Shown: positions 41,740 to 53,376, numbered from the stretch's first letter. The stretch is DNA of 64,000 nucleotides from Saturnia japonica (GCA_033032175.1 CM065304.1:1612001-1676000); one strand, 5' to 3'. Notes: generated from the letters alone by a model not told the origin. Numbers and translations: made by a program.

Positions 41740-43645
41740 ATGCCGAAAACACGGAAACGACAGTCTCTCAACAACGATGATCTCGATGGTAGCATCACGC
41801 TGTCTCAAGAGAACTTCACCGCCTTGCTGACTACTATACAGCAATCAAATGCTGAGGTTTGCGAACGAATGTTGCAACGCTTGTCGACGATTTCTTCTCC
41901 TCTGATCGTTCAATCACCGGTACCAACACCGACTACGGCAGAAAAGACTGGAAATTTTGCACAATGTTCATCTAAATTCTCGGGAGCGGCAGAAGAAAAC
42001 ATTGAAGAGTTCATCGATGCAATAGAAGCTTACAAAGAATGCTCAAATATTGGCGATGACCTTGCCATTAAGGGTCTTTCTATATTGCTTACCTCAGAAG
42101 CCGCAATATGGTAGCAGAGCATACGCGCCGAAGTCACTTCCTGGAAAGAGGTGATACAGTTCCTTCGTATCTGAATACAAAATCTATAGAGAATTATTCA
42201 GAGTCGAGCAAGGTGAAGATGAACGTACCGATATATTCGTCGCGAAGAGTCGAGCTCTTATAACACGCCTTCCAACAAACGATCTGACTGCTAAGGTCCA
42301 GTTAGACATGATCTACGGATTATTACACAGAAAGATTCGAAAAAGATTACGAAGAGAGGACATTAAGAATTTTTCAGAGTTATTGTCAAGAGCAAGAGGC
42401 GTAGAAGATTCATTAAAGGAATCCACAGCTACAAGGCAAAAAACTCCAAATTATACTGCCAGTCGCACGAAGCGTAATGGAAACGAAATATCAACTCGTC
42501 CCTCATCCTCATCATATAACACACGATCTTCAAACTGCGCTGCGAGCGTACGGCTGCACAGGGATGGGACTGACAGTGCACGGCGTGGTAACGTCCCGTA
42601 CGTCCCGACATCGCGATTGTCCGAAGAACAATATACGCCACGCGCAACGCACGCATTTGTGTTCGCCTCGTCACCACGAGATGAGCGTATGCCATCGGCC
42701 AGGCAACGGCCCTTCTGCGTGTATTGCAAACGCTATGGACATCGGCGTGATCAGTGCCGTAAGTGTGTGAACAAAGGTGAGTCAAATACTTTTAGTCAGG
42801 TTGTTTCGTGTTACAAATGTGGTTCAGAAAACGTAACTAGAAAACACTGTCCAAAATGTAACAATGAACAAAGTTTTTATAGTGTAAACTCTGAAAATGT
42901 TTGTGATGATTTTAGGTCTGACACTTTGCCTACTTACTATCAAAATGTTCATACAAATGTTTCATGTGAACAACATAATAATTGGTCAAGTGATAGTTCG
43001 ACAAAAGAACCTATTTTACAGTTTAATAAAATATTTCATAATAGTAATTTTCGGGTCAACAAATTGTCGAGAAAACACAAAACCAGCAAAAATCTATCAA
43101 AAAGACGCAATGTCACATTTAACAATTGTTTTTTGAATAATGACAATTTTTATGTCAATAACTCCAAAGATGAAAAAGAAGTTAAGGTTGGGTGTTTTAA
43201 TTTATGTAATTGTAATAAGTTTTGTGATGAAAAAGTTCATAATGCAAAAGAACTTGAAAACTATTTTCATGATATTCCTTTTGTTTTTAAAGACGACCCC
43301 GATGAAAAAGGGCATAAAGATTATTTTCGTAATTTTTCAGAAAATGATTTATTTTGTTATAATGATATTTCTAAAAATGTATTAAACAATAATAAGGTGT
43401 GTAGTGACATATATTGTGTTGAAAACGCGCGCGCCGGAGAGAGCTCTGAACGAACATTTACTAAAATTTTACGGCCGATTTTTGATATCGAAATTTTAGG
43501 TTCGTCGGGAACAGCAATGGTTGATACCGGGCAAAACATTGTATCGCGGGACACACGCTACACGCCCTCCTCTGTCGTAAGGGACACCCTCTCGTTCCGG
43601 CACGAAGACGTATTAAGTTCGCTGATGGACTCGCTCGCGACATAG
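41740..43645 (+). pseudogene. gag: Ty3/Gypsy gag plus start of protease, broken
   Basis: Starts MPKTRKRQSL 90 bp after the primer-binding site. First part (41740-42114): the matrix/capsid start with FAQCSSKFSGAAEENIEEFI up to a TAG at 42112. The frame continues (SIRAEVTSWKEVIQFLR), shifts near 42170, and resumes (YREL, TDIFVAKSRALI, KVQLDMIYGLLHRKIRKRL), the usual retrotransposon Gag C-terminal capsid pattern. Then comes a CCHC zinc knuckle, CVYCKRYGHRRDQC (CX2CX4HX4C), a second Cys cluster CYKCGSENVTRKHCPKC, and an unusually long Asn/Lys-rich linker of about 200 residues. The protease start carries the active-site motif MVDTGQ (about 43516). A stop and a frameshift in gag, and a further shift just after the DTG motif, make it nonfunctional. 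Confidence 0.8.
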
Positions 43646-43666
43646 ACGTCCTCGTGACCACACAAC

Positions 43667-44520
43667 GTGCAGTTAGAGAAGAAGGTTATTAGGACTCCTT
43701 TTTTTATCCTTCCTGAAGCACATAATAACGAAACACTGCTCGGCATGGATTTCCTGTTTGCCGCCGAAGTAGTTATGGATTTTTCTCGCAAATGTTGGTA
43801 TTTTGCGAATGATCGCCGCATTCAATACAATATGCGCTTTGAACCCTCTTCAATCACAGAATATTGTTGCTCCTCTACTGATGTACTCAGGGATGACGAA
43901 GGCACATTGCTAAATCCACCTGACCGGAACCTGTTGGCGCAGCTCTTGGTTGACAATACGGGCATTTTCCAGCTAGAGAGAGAGCCAACCCCATTTGCTG
44001 AGCACTGTATTGACACAGGTGAGCATACTCCTATCTTTGTACCTCCATATCGTTTGAACTCTGCGAAAAAGGAAAGCATGCATCAGGATAATGAGAAAAT
44101 GCTAAAGGACGGCACTATTGAAGAGTGTTAGCTCGCTTGGTGTTCACCAGTACTCTTGGTTCCCAAGGCGAATGGCAGCACTCGCTTCTGTGTAGACTCT
44201 GACACTGAAAAGGTTCAAGCCGTACTGAATGCGAAAGAACCAACTAACTTGATACATCTACGTACATTTTTACAAACCTGTTCCTAGTTTAAGAAGTTTA
44301 TTCCAAATTTTTCATCCGTATCAGAACCACTTACAAGGCTTACAGGGGAAAATCAGACTTGGACCTGGGGTTCAGCTCAGGCTGCTGCTTTTAACGAGCT
44401 GAAACGACTTATCACCTCGGCGCCGATACTAATCAAAGCTGACTTTAACCGGTCCTTCGTAAATCGCACCGATGCGAGCAATTATGCTATTGGACGAAAA
44501 GGGCATATTCGTGACCAATG
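43667..44520 (+). pseudogene. pol: Ty3/Gypsy pol remnant, reverse transcriptase core deleted
   Basis: The frame 43667-44131 begins in the protease C-terminus (PFFILPEAHNNETLLGMDFL, the 'LLG.DFL' flap-distal motif) and runs to the start of RT (FVPPYRLNSAKKE, then DGTIEE) before a TAG. After the stop, SPVLLVPKANGSTRFCVD is RT block 1. The sequence then jumps directly to EKVQAVLNAKEPTNL, KKFIPNFSSVSEPLTRLTG and AFNELKRLITSAPIL, the connection/RNase H border, ending at DASNYAIG near 44495. The missing piece includes the catalytic YxDD block, so an internal deletion removed the active site. No integrase and no 3' LTR follow. An A run occurs at 44551-44562. Confidence 0.8.
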
Positions 44521-44607
44521 ACCTTAATATAAATCCATCGGGAAATTTGAAAAAAAAAAAATACCTACATGCCTGTGCAAGGCTACAGATTTATTAATAT
44601 AGACAAG
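44521..44607. other. Short A-rich spacer
   Basis: Junction between the Gypsy remnant and HelA copy 8. Confidence 0.4.
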
Positions 44608-44770
44608 AGGTCGCCCAATGATCGAAATTCGAACAGCGACTTTTTAATCATAGACTATTTTCTGTTTGACATTTGCAGTATGAACCTAAACAATGAATAT
44701 TATATCACTCGCTGTCACTTTTCATTCAGTGACAATGTCAATATTTTGAAGGGTCTAGATTCAATGGTAA
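44608..44770 (-). mobile_element. HelA copy 8, 3' half
   Basis: Minus-strand HelA from the 'gaccc' block to aaaaagtcgctgttcgaatt and gggcgacc; the CTAG is lost. Confidence 0.6.
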
Positions 44771-45195
44771 CCTACATCAGTCATCGGTCAGTGTGTCCTC
44801 TGCATACGACGTTGGGCTCTTCAAGCGTAACGTGAAGAGATATTTATGCAGGCCGTCATAAACAGTGGCGACCGCTGATGGATATAGATCTCTCGGTGAT
44901 CGCTGTTGTGTTCGGATTGTGCTGTGCTTACCATAAGGGATTGTACCATCAATGTGCCGAGCTATTATAAAAAACTTCCTGTCACGTACTTTAGGGTTAT
45001 GGAATGATTTAACCAGCACGGTTTTCTTCGAGGAATATGACATGGGGATCGTCGAAAAGGAATTCAAATACAATCGCCAAAGTTGACAACATGACCTTAA
45101 TGCAACTTAATGCTTGTTGCAGCTGTTTATAGGCGACGATCACCATTTACCATTAGGCAAGCTGTCAGCCTATTTCTTATTGTTTGGCATTAAAA
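44771..45195 (+). pseudogene. LINE ORF2 C-terminus and 3' UTR
   Basis: A plus-strand frame at about 44967-45086 reads FLSRTLGLWNDLTSTVFFEE and YDMGIVEKEFKYNRQS before a stop. This matches 'F..RT..LWNDLP..VFP..YD...FK...N', the C-terminus of Jockey/RTE-like LINE ORF2 in Lepidoptera. The following UTR contains gcgacgatcaccatttacca and 'ttaggcaagctgtcagccta', the conserved terminal motif, then an AT tail. The 98-codon minus-strand frame at 44777-45073 is a shadow. Confidence 0.6.
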
Positions 45196-45454
45196 AAACC
45201 CTGTGGATTTGAGTGAAAATTTATAGCAAGGATTCCATTATATTCATACTACACATATCCATCCTTAAATATATATGTTTTATACATATTATAAAACGTA
45301 ACTCCCCTTTGAATGTCTGTTTTTTTATTTTCTTGTCTCGCGAAAACCACATCCTTTTTGCATGGTTTTGTTTTAAGTTCATAGTTATGTTATCTGGCCA
45401 GATTAAATAAAGATAAATATCATAAAAAATAAACAGTCACGATAATGGTGAATA
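45196..45454. other. AT-rich, nothing recognised
   Basis: No element recognised. Confidence 0.4.
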
Positions 45455-45628
45455 AATACGGAAAAAGGCACTTTTGGTGCTTTTAAATGGGTGACGCTGA
45501 GTTTATTCAGTTTACAATAAGAGATATATGCGACCACTATGGATCAAAGTGTGGACAGTACGATTCGTACGTGTGCTTGACCGATGTCATTCTGTAGTCC
45601 ACGCGACTGCAGCCGCGGGCACTGCTAG
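45455..45628 (+). mobile_element. HelB 3' fragment
   Basis: Blocks 'ggtgcttttaaatgggtgac' and agtccacgcgactgcagccg, ending gggcactg and CTAG|T at 45625-45628. Confidence 0.6.
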
Positions 45629-47400
45629 TACTCTATATAAGTACTAGATACACGATAAAGGTGAAGTTAATAAAATTATGTTAAAATATGAAAGAGTTTT
45701 AAAAAGTGTCATTGTACTGAATCCAGTCTTGATTATATCTGCAACATATTGATAAAAAGATTTATAATATGTGTATCCAATGACAAGTTTGCTCTTTTGA
45801 AATCACTATTTATTTTGATTGTCGAAAATAGTTATTTTTTTAGGTCGAAAACGAGAGCTTATATATTTTCCAACTGCAAATAATAATTTTTGTTCTTAAC
45901 AACCATTACACCGTAAATTCTAAAGGACTTGGGTTCCTGCACCATAAGTAATATCACAGGCACGAGGTAAATACGTGCCTGGTACAATTACCGGTGAAGA
46001 CAATGTATATTCTTTTATAATATAATTGGGTGAAGATTATACAAGAACACTTCGACAACGGAACGCTGAAATGTATGAAAATATGCCGAAATAGGAACTA
46101 ACTAGATATTATATCTTGTTTATTAACTGGTTGTACTCGTGGCTTGCTTTGTGTAACTTGCAAATTTTATTTGTCTTATTTTTTATTTAATAAACATGAC
46201 TTGTTATTTTTCTTCATAACATAAAATAAGTCATTGTCGTTTAAATGTAAAAAAATAAATGAATGTGGTATTGTAGATGTTTATTTACATTTCTATTCTA
46301 AACAATTATCCACTATATAATATATTGTCCAATATTTCATCGTTTAGGTAAAATATTTATTGCAAGAGAATGTGCTAATGGTAATGTTTTGGAAAACTTA
46401 ATTTATTACAATCCTTATAACTTGTTCTGTATGATATCTAATGCAACAAACTATGTACTAAAACTTGGCAAGAGAATACGTCTATGATTTTATAAATAAT
46501 TATGTAAATCGGCTATGTAGTTTTTGAGTTATAAGCATATTAACAGTCAGACATAGACGCCTTTTATACAATGTAATTATTATGAAAATTTATTATTTTT
46601 TAAATGCTCTAAAATTGTAACTATACGAATGCAATTTATATAAATAAATCCTCCAACTCCTATCGCACTTTATAGGGATTTTAAGGTTAAGTACTTAGTC
46701 TTTGAGTTATAGACAGACAGACAGATAGACCGAGAAACGTTGAAAAACTTAAAAATAATATATAAACAATATTTATATAATAGACGTTACAATGATTTGC
46801 GGTATGTAATTTAATCAATTCGAAACCGTCAGGCTGCGAGTAAACACTTGTTTGATTTTAATAGCTAGTAGGTAACTGGGAACCCCTTGGAATTCCTGCG
46901 GTACAGTACGATGCACGACACTATTCGAACCGCTTTATAATAATAATAATAATTCAAATGTTATTTTATTTTATTTATTTACCTTACTAAGATATTTACA
47001 CAAGAGTTGTTGAAATTAATGCCACATAAACCTTTAAGGTTTGTGTGTGACACTTACAATACGTTGTCGGATATACAAAAATATAAACATTAACCTGGTA
47101 CAAGCACATAGATCATCATCTATGCATTACTATGACACTTTCATTAAAAAAAACAAGTTGGGTTTCAAAACTCTACTATACACCTTACGCAGCTGTTCGA
47201 AGTACTGCTATTGTAAGCTACAGAACCCTTTATGTCGACGTTGAACAAATATATCAGCGATAGAAGCTTTTATATTAAGCTATTGAGGAAAGTTACAAGC
47301 TATATAACTTCACGTTACTACCATAAGGAAGAGAACAGTAACCATGTGCGTCAAGCAATGTGGCAAAATGTAAGCAAGTAAAAGTAAATCAGCTTGGAGA
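45629..47400. other. AT-rich; one decayed Helitron-like fragment
   Basis: 46128-46750 looks like a decayed minus-strand Helitron (aactggttgtactcgtggct at one end, a gacagacagacagataga run at the other). (AAT)n at about 46938-46952. 47250-47330 has HelC-like words. Otherwise nothing recognised up to the array. Confidence 0.35.
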
Positions 47401-50400
47401 AGTTTTTGCATTAGTAGAGCTGTTCAACCTAATTTCCTCCTCTTTTTCATAATAGAACCACACGAGCCGGGTTTCGGACCCACAGCTTTACAGTAACAGT
47501 AAAGCACGAACAAAGAAGTTTACTATGTCATGTTTTTGCATTAGTAGAGCTGTTCAACCTAATTTCCTCCTCTTTTTCATAATAGAACCACACGAGCCGG
47601 GTTTCGGAACCACAGCTTTACAGTAACAGTAAAGCACGAACAAAGAAGTTTACTATGTCATGTTTTTGCATTAGTAGAGCTGTTCAACCTAATTTCCTCC
47701 TCTTTTTCATAATAGAACCACACGAGCCGGGGTTCGGACCCACAGCTTTACAGTAACAGTAAAGCACGAACAAAGAAGTTTACTATGTCATGTTTTTGCA
47801 TTAGTAGAGCTGTTCAACCTAATTTCCTCCTCTTTTTCATAATAGAACCACACGAGCCGGGTTTCGGATCCACAGCTTTACAGTAACAGTAAAGCACGAA
47901 CAAAGAAGTTTACTATGTCATGTTTTTGCATTAGTAGAGCTGTTCAACCTAATTTCCTCCTCTTTTTCATAATAGAACCACACGAGCCGGGTTTCGGACC
48001 CACAGCTTTACAGTAACAGTAAAGCACGAACAAAGAAGTTTACTATGTCATGTTTTTGCATTAGTAGAGCTGTTCAACCTAATTTCCTCCTTTTTTTCAT
48101 AATAGAACCACACGAGCCGGGTTTCGGACCCACAGCTTTACAGTAACAGTAAAGCACGAGCAAAGAAGTTTAATATGTCATGTTTTTGCATTAGTAGAGC
48201 TGTTCAACCTAATTTCCTCCTCTTTTTCATAATAGAACCACACGAGCCGGGTTTCGGACCCACAGCTTTACAGTAACAGTAAAGCACGAACAAAGAAGTT
48301 TACTATGTCATGTTTTTGCATTAGTAGAGCTGTTCAACCTAATTTCCTCCTCTTTTTCATAATAGAACCACACGAGCCGGGTTTCGGACCCACAGCTTTA
48401 CAGTAACAGTAAAGCACGAACAAAGAAGTTTACTAAGTAATGTTTTTGTATTAGTAGAGCTGTTCAACCTAATTTCCTCCTCTTTTTCATAATAGAACCA
48501 CACGAGCCGGGTTTCGGACCCACAGCTTTACAGTAACAGTAAAGCACGAGCAAAGAAGTTTACTATGTCATGTTTTTGCATTAGTAGAGCTGTTCAACCT
48601 AATTTCCTCCTCTTTTTCATAATAGAACCACACGAGCCGGGTTTCGGACCCACAGCTTTACAGTAACAGTAAAGCACGAACAAAGAAGTTTACTATGTCA
48701 TGTTTTTGCATTAGTAGAGCTGTTCAACCTAATTTCCTCCTCTTTTTCATAATAGAACCACACGAGCCGGGTTTCGGAACCACAGCTTTACAGTAACAGT
48801 AAAGCACGAACAAAGAAGTTTACTATGTCATGTTTTTGCATTAGTAGAGCTTTTCAACCTAATTTCCTCCTCTTTTTCATAATAGAACCACACGAGCCGG
48901 GTTTCGGACCCACAGCTTTACAGTAACAGTAAAGCACGAACAAAGAAGTTTACTATGTCATGTTTTTGCATTAGTAGAGCTGTTCAACCTAATTTCCTCC
49001 TCTTTTTCATAATAGAACCACACGAGCCGGGTTTCGGATCCACAGCTTTACAGTAACAGTAAAGCACGAACAAAGAAGTTTACTATGTCATGTTTTTGCA
49101 TTAGTAGAGCTGTTCAACCTAATTTCCTCCTCTTTTTCATAATAGAACCACACGAGCCGGGTTTCGGACCCACAGCTTTACAGTAACAGTAAAGCACGAA
49201 CAAAGAAGTTTACTATGTCATGTTTTTGCATTAGTAGAGCTGTTCAACCTAATTTCCTCCTCTTTTTCATAATAGAACCACACGAGCCGGGTTTCGGACC
49301 CACAGCTTTACAGTAACAGTAAAGCACGAACAAAGAAGTTTACTATGTCATGTTTTTGCATTAGTAGAGCTTTTCAACCTAATTTCCTCCTCTTTTTCAT
49401 AATAGAACCACACGAGCCGGGTTTCGGACCCACAGCTTTACAGTAACAGTAAAGCACGAACAAAGAAGTTTACTATGTCATGTTTTTGCATTAGTAGAGC
49501 TGTTCAACCTAATTTCCTCCTCTTTTTCATAATAGAACCACACGAGCCGGGTTTCGGATCCACAGCTTTACAGTAACAGTAAAGCACGAACAAAGAAGTT
49601 TACTATGTCATGTTTTTGCATTAGTAGAGCTGTTCAACCTAATTTCCTCCTCTTTTTCATAATAGAACCACACGAGCCGGGTTTCGGACCCACAGCTTTA
49701 CAGTAACAGTAAAGCACGAACAAAGAAGTTTACTATGTCATGTTTTTGCATTAGTAGAGCTGTTCAACCTAATTTCCTCCTCTTTTTCATAATAGAACCA
49801 CACGAGCCGGGTTTCGGACCCACAGCTTTACAGTAACAGTAAAGCACGAGCAAAGAAGTTTACTATGTCATGTTTTTGCATTAGTAGAGCTGTTCAACCT
49901 AATTTCCTCCTCCTTTTCATAATAGAACCACACGAGCCGGGTTTCGGACCCACAGCTTTACAGTAACTGTAAAGCACGAACAAAGAAGTTTACTATGTCA
50001 TGTTTTTGCATTAGTAGAGCTGTTCAACCTAATTTCCTCCTCTTTTTCATAATAGAACCACACGAGCCGGGTTTTGGACCCACAGCTTTACAGTAACAGT
50101 AAAGCACGAACAAAGAAGTTTACTATGTCATGTTTTTGCATTAGTAGAGCTGTTCAACCTAATTTCCTCCTCTTTTTCATAATAGAACCACACGAGCCGG
50201 GTTTTGGACCCACAGCTTTACAGTAACAGTAAAGCACGAACAAAGAAGTTTACTATGTCATGTTTTTGCATTAGTAGAGCTGTTCAACCTAATTTCCTCC
50301 TCTTTTTCATAATAGAACCACACGAGCCGGGTTTTGGACCCACAGCTTTACAGTAACAGTAAAGCACGAACAAAGAAGTTTACTATGTCATGTTTTTGCA

Positions 50401-50650
50401 TTAGTAGAGCTGTTCAACCTAATTTCCTCCTCTTTTTCATAATAGAACCACACGAGCCGGGTTTTGGACCCACAGCTTTACAGTAACAGTAAAGCACGAA
50501 CAAAGAAGTTTACTATGTCATGTTTTTGCATTAGTAGAGCTGTTCAACATAATTTCCTCCTCTTTTTCATAATGGAACCACACGAGCCGGGTTTCGGACC
50601 CACAGCTTTACAGTAACAGTAAAGCACGAACAAAGAAGTTTACTATGTCA
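47401..50650 (+). repeat. Tandem array, 25 units of 130 bp
   Basis: The unit starts tgtttttgcattagtagagc and repeats with a strict 130-bp step from 47401 to 50650 (3250 bp, exactly 25 units, no indel noticed). Units differ by only a few substitutions. Each holds the inverted repeat gctttac-agtaaca-gtaaagc and, on the minus strand, ggtccgaaaccc, which resembles a Pol III B box. 130 is not a multiple of 3 and every frame is quickly closed, so it is not coding. The left flank joins at 'ggaga|agtttttgc', the right at 'tgtttttgcc|attgat'. Units 20-23 (counting from 0) share the variant gttttgg, and units 11-14 and 15-18 share an ordered variant pattern. Confidence 0.95.
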
Positions 50651-51563
50651 TGTTTTTGCCATTGATACTGTGAAGCTGTGTACCGGTCTCTCCCGGCCAG
50701 TGTATTCCCTCCTTCCTACCATATCAGATCCTTCAAACATAGTGTCTCTCAATCGCACTAAGATTCGAGGTACAAGTGTCTGCAAATTTTTGTAGTTAAA
50801 ATAATACGATCAAACAGGTTTTCATCGATGCTTGAAGCAAAAGATACAATTGAAATCACTACAAGCGCTTTTTCCTTATACATTGTGATGATATTGACGT
50901 TGCGCATTAAGTTTACAGCTCAACACTTCGCAAACAGGTACAAGACAAGCGCAATAGATTTAAATTTGACTTATCTCTTCTAAGATGCCGTCACAGACTC
51001 TTGCCGCACTTGAGGTCATTAAATGCAGCAATGAAAGTTACCGGTGAAACCACTGCATCAAGCTTTTCTCGATCGGGAAGGCTCGGGTGGTTGTCAATCG
51101 CTTCTTGATGACTTTCTATCATTTTTCAGTATACCGTGGTCTAGTTTACTACCCAATAGTTATTGATAGTGAAGACGGTTCCGTTTGCTTCCGTCAGTGG
51201 TTGCGTGTTTTGGCTGTAAGATCTAACGCCTTTTTAGTGTCTTTACTTAATCGTCCAAAGTAACCAGTTACTTCAGATTTCAGACCAATGTACGTTCACG
51301 AGGTTATATCTGATTAGCTGCAGATTAGCTTCCAGTTTAAAAAGATCAATTTTAAATGTGCTCCGTGGACCGAGGTGGTGGTTTTCGTTGCTTACTCTCT
51401 TTTACCACGAGGCCTAGAAGAATGGATACTAAGGCAGTGATCCGTGTCACAATCAGCATTATGGAACATATATTATGTGTGTGGAGAATGTCCATGTCTT
51501 TTTATTTATATAAAATACGTGTAGTAGGTACCTCGAAATGTATATTTCTGACGCACATTTGAA
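50651..51563 (-). pseudogene. Decayed coding-like sequence, family unknown
   Basis: The minus-strand translation gives protein-like islands broken by stops and shifts: GYFGRLSKDTKKALDLTAKT (about 51190-51260) and HQEAIDNHPSLPDREKLDAV continuing VSPVTFIAAFNDL (about 51010-51120). Composition is less AT-rich than the flanks. No family recognised; a dead transposon gene is the likeliest explanation. The plus-strand frame at 51356-51562 looks spurious. Confidence 0.35.
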
Positions 51564-51821
51564 TTAGGGAGCAAAACATAATAAGCCCCTGACCATATTC
51601 GTTTTGCTTGCCAACTCCATGGTTACCTCAATAGACAGGCTACGATTTTTATCTTTTACTACATAATTATTAAAATTTCTTAAGATGATGGGGCGATCTT
51701 CTTGGTGAGTGTCTTGAACTATCTCAGCCCATTGTTGTTCGTGAATATTACCAATACCAATGTATTCCCGAGTGTATATTGTCCTTACATTTTCAGAAGG
51801 GTTCGACGATCTCATTAACAT
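51564..51821 (-). CDS. Unrecognised 85-codon frame, protein-like
   Basis: A minus-strand frame starts MLMRSSNPSENVRTIYTREY and continues IGIGNIHEQQWAEIVQDTHQ, then RPIILRNFNNYVVKDKNR and SLSIEVTMELASKTN. Its even mix of charged and hydrophobic residues looks like genuine protein rather than translated AT-rich noise. It lies directly upstream (minus strand) of the decayed islands at 50.65-51.56 kb and is probably the same gene's earlier part. I do not recognise the family and see no signal peptide, membrane segment or catalytic motif. It could be a fragment of a transposon-encoded protein or of a captured gene. Confidence 0.35.
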   Translation of the reverse strand: MLMRSSNPSENVRTIYTREYIGIGNIHEQQWAEIVQDTHQEDRPIILRNFNNYVVKDKNRSLSIEVTMELASKTNMVRGLLCFAP

Positions 51822-52447
51822 ATTTATAAATTAAGGCTATAATATATTCTGCGAAATTTTTATAGAAGCCAGTTTTTGTGATCCTTAAAAATAACTAAAA
51901 AAGAAAGTTAAGTTTACTTCTTTTATAAAAACCTATTCAGGAAGCCGGATTTCCAGTATAACCGAAATCATTTTATTGATTGAGCCTCAAAAGCGCACTG
52001 TTTTATTACTGACGTCTTGCGCATGTGTTTGACGCAATTAAGACTTCCACATGTGTTCGGGAAGTCTGTCCTCGTTGCGCTAGCTTTTAAAGTTTAAATG
52101 CTGTCATATATTCGTATATCTTACGTTTGTTGTTTGAGTGGTTTCATTGCAGCCAATGCACCATTCACCCCAACAACATAAGCCACGCCATATGTAACTA
52201 ATTGACCGAATTAAAATGGGTGGTAACTATGTCAATGTGCTTATGGTGGCCCCTTCCACTCTTGATTGACCCTTAGCGCCCACGCCTGCTCCTATCTACG
52301 CATACTTATAAACGGTTACTGCCATTCCTAGCGTTGTTCTCCACACTGCAAAGGTGTAGTGGGTGAGGTGATCTCTCTACGGCCACTGCATCGCCTAGGA
52401 CGCAGTTTAGATAGTGCAGGCGTCCCCAGAGCCTATAACTCCTACTC
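51822..52447. other. Unassigned, GC-richer towards the duplication
   Basis: 52010-52440 is less AT-rich and contains words such as 'gcgcccacgcctgctcctat' and 'gcatcgcctaggacgcagtt', probably a repeat end; not identified. It holds a 63-codon minus-strand frame (52306-52497) that crosses the duplication border and is spurious. Confidence 0.35.
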
Positions 52448-52746
52448 GATCTAACCGACATGACACACAGGAAATAAAACAAGGGATATAAAAACAAAGT
52501 CCATGATTACATTTTAACTTAATGGAATTTAAAAAACAGAATGGCCTTATTTTTATTTATCGAGTTGTTCTTTGGTAAGAATTAGTCAAGAACTGGACAT
52601 AAGCTTCTCGTGTATAAATTTCATAAGAATCGGTCAAGTCGTTTTTGAGCTAAATCCGGCCTTACAAACAGATAGACAGACAGGCAAAAACTTTTTCAAT
52701 GGCATTTTCGCGATCAGTGTCTTTAGTCTATTACGAGATTTAAAAA

Positions 52747-53376
52747 TCATTATATTATTACGTGACAAGAAAACTTCAGGCACCTATTTAGGTGTATTGC
52801 GTGCATGGAAGTTTCTGAGATTTGGCATGGTTAAAGTTTATATGAAGTAGTGCAGAGAGCTAAAATATATCTATAATATCTGTTACATATACATATATTT
52901 AACTAAAATAAATTAATACTGCGAATCCTATCCCGACCAGTGCCACTGAACTTAGACCCCCTAAAATATTGACATTGTTACTCAATGAAAAGTGACAGCA
53001 AGTGATAAAATATTTATTGTTTAAGTTCATACTACAAATGCCAAACAGAAAATAACATAACATCACGCCTGTATTCCCCGAAGGGTTAGGCAGAGGTATA
53101 CATTTGTACACCCACAGTTCGCCGAGTATGTTTTTAGGTCCCATGTAATAGGAGGCGAGCCTGTTGCCATTAATCGGGCACGAACCAAACTCCGAGCTAC
53201 TACTGAGAATTTCATAGGAAAAACCCAATAACACTTTGCTCGACCTGGGATTCGAACCCAGGTCTTCGCTCATAGCAGTCGCGGTTACGACCACTAGGCT
53301 AACGAGGCAGTTAAACAGAAAATAGTCTATGTTTAAAAAGTCGCTGGTCAAATTTCGATCATTGGGCGACCGCTAG
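52747..53376 (+). mobile_element. HelA copy 9 carrying a nested SINE
   Basis: A|TCATTATATTATTACGTGAC at 52747 to cgCTAG|T at 53373-53376. Removing the SINE and one target copy leaves about 360 bp, as in the reference copy. Confidence 0.7.
53055..53313 (-). mobile_element. SINE nested in HelA copy 9, with 12-bp target duplication
   Basis: Minus-strand SINE, 259 bp: A box tagcctagtgg, B box ggttcgaatcc, and a tail with tgatgttatgt. It is flanked by aaacagaaaata at 53043-53054 and 53314-53325, a perfect target-site duplication. The 150-codon minus-strand frame at 52899-53351 merely reads through SINE and HelA. Confidence 0.85.

Noticed and set aside
42429..42785. Several overlapping frames of 80-118 codons on both strands within the gag region
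   Set aside because: Shadows of the real gag frame, which carries the zinc knuckle.
47401..50650. CRISPR-like array interpretation of the regular repeats
   Set aside because: The 130-bp units are contiguous with no variable spacers; this is satellite DNA in a eukaryotic context.
52899..53351. A 150-codon minus-strand frame, perfectly duplicated at 57203-57655, that looks like a pair of paralogous genes
   Set aside because: It reads straight across a SINE nested in a HelA element and its 12-bp target duplication; pieces of the same translation occur wherever the SINE or HelA occurs alone (9.5, 44.6 kb). Conservation is due to the recent 4.3-kb duplication.
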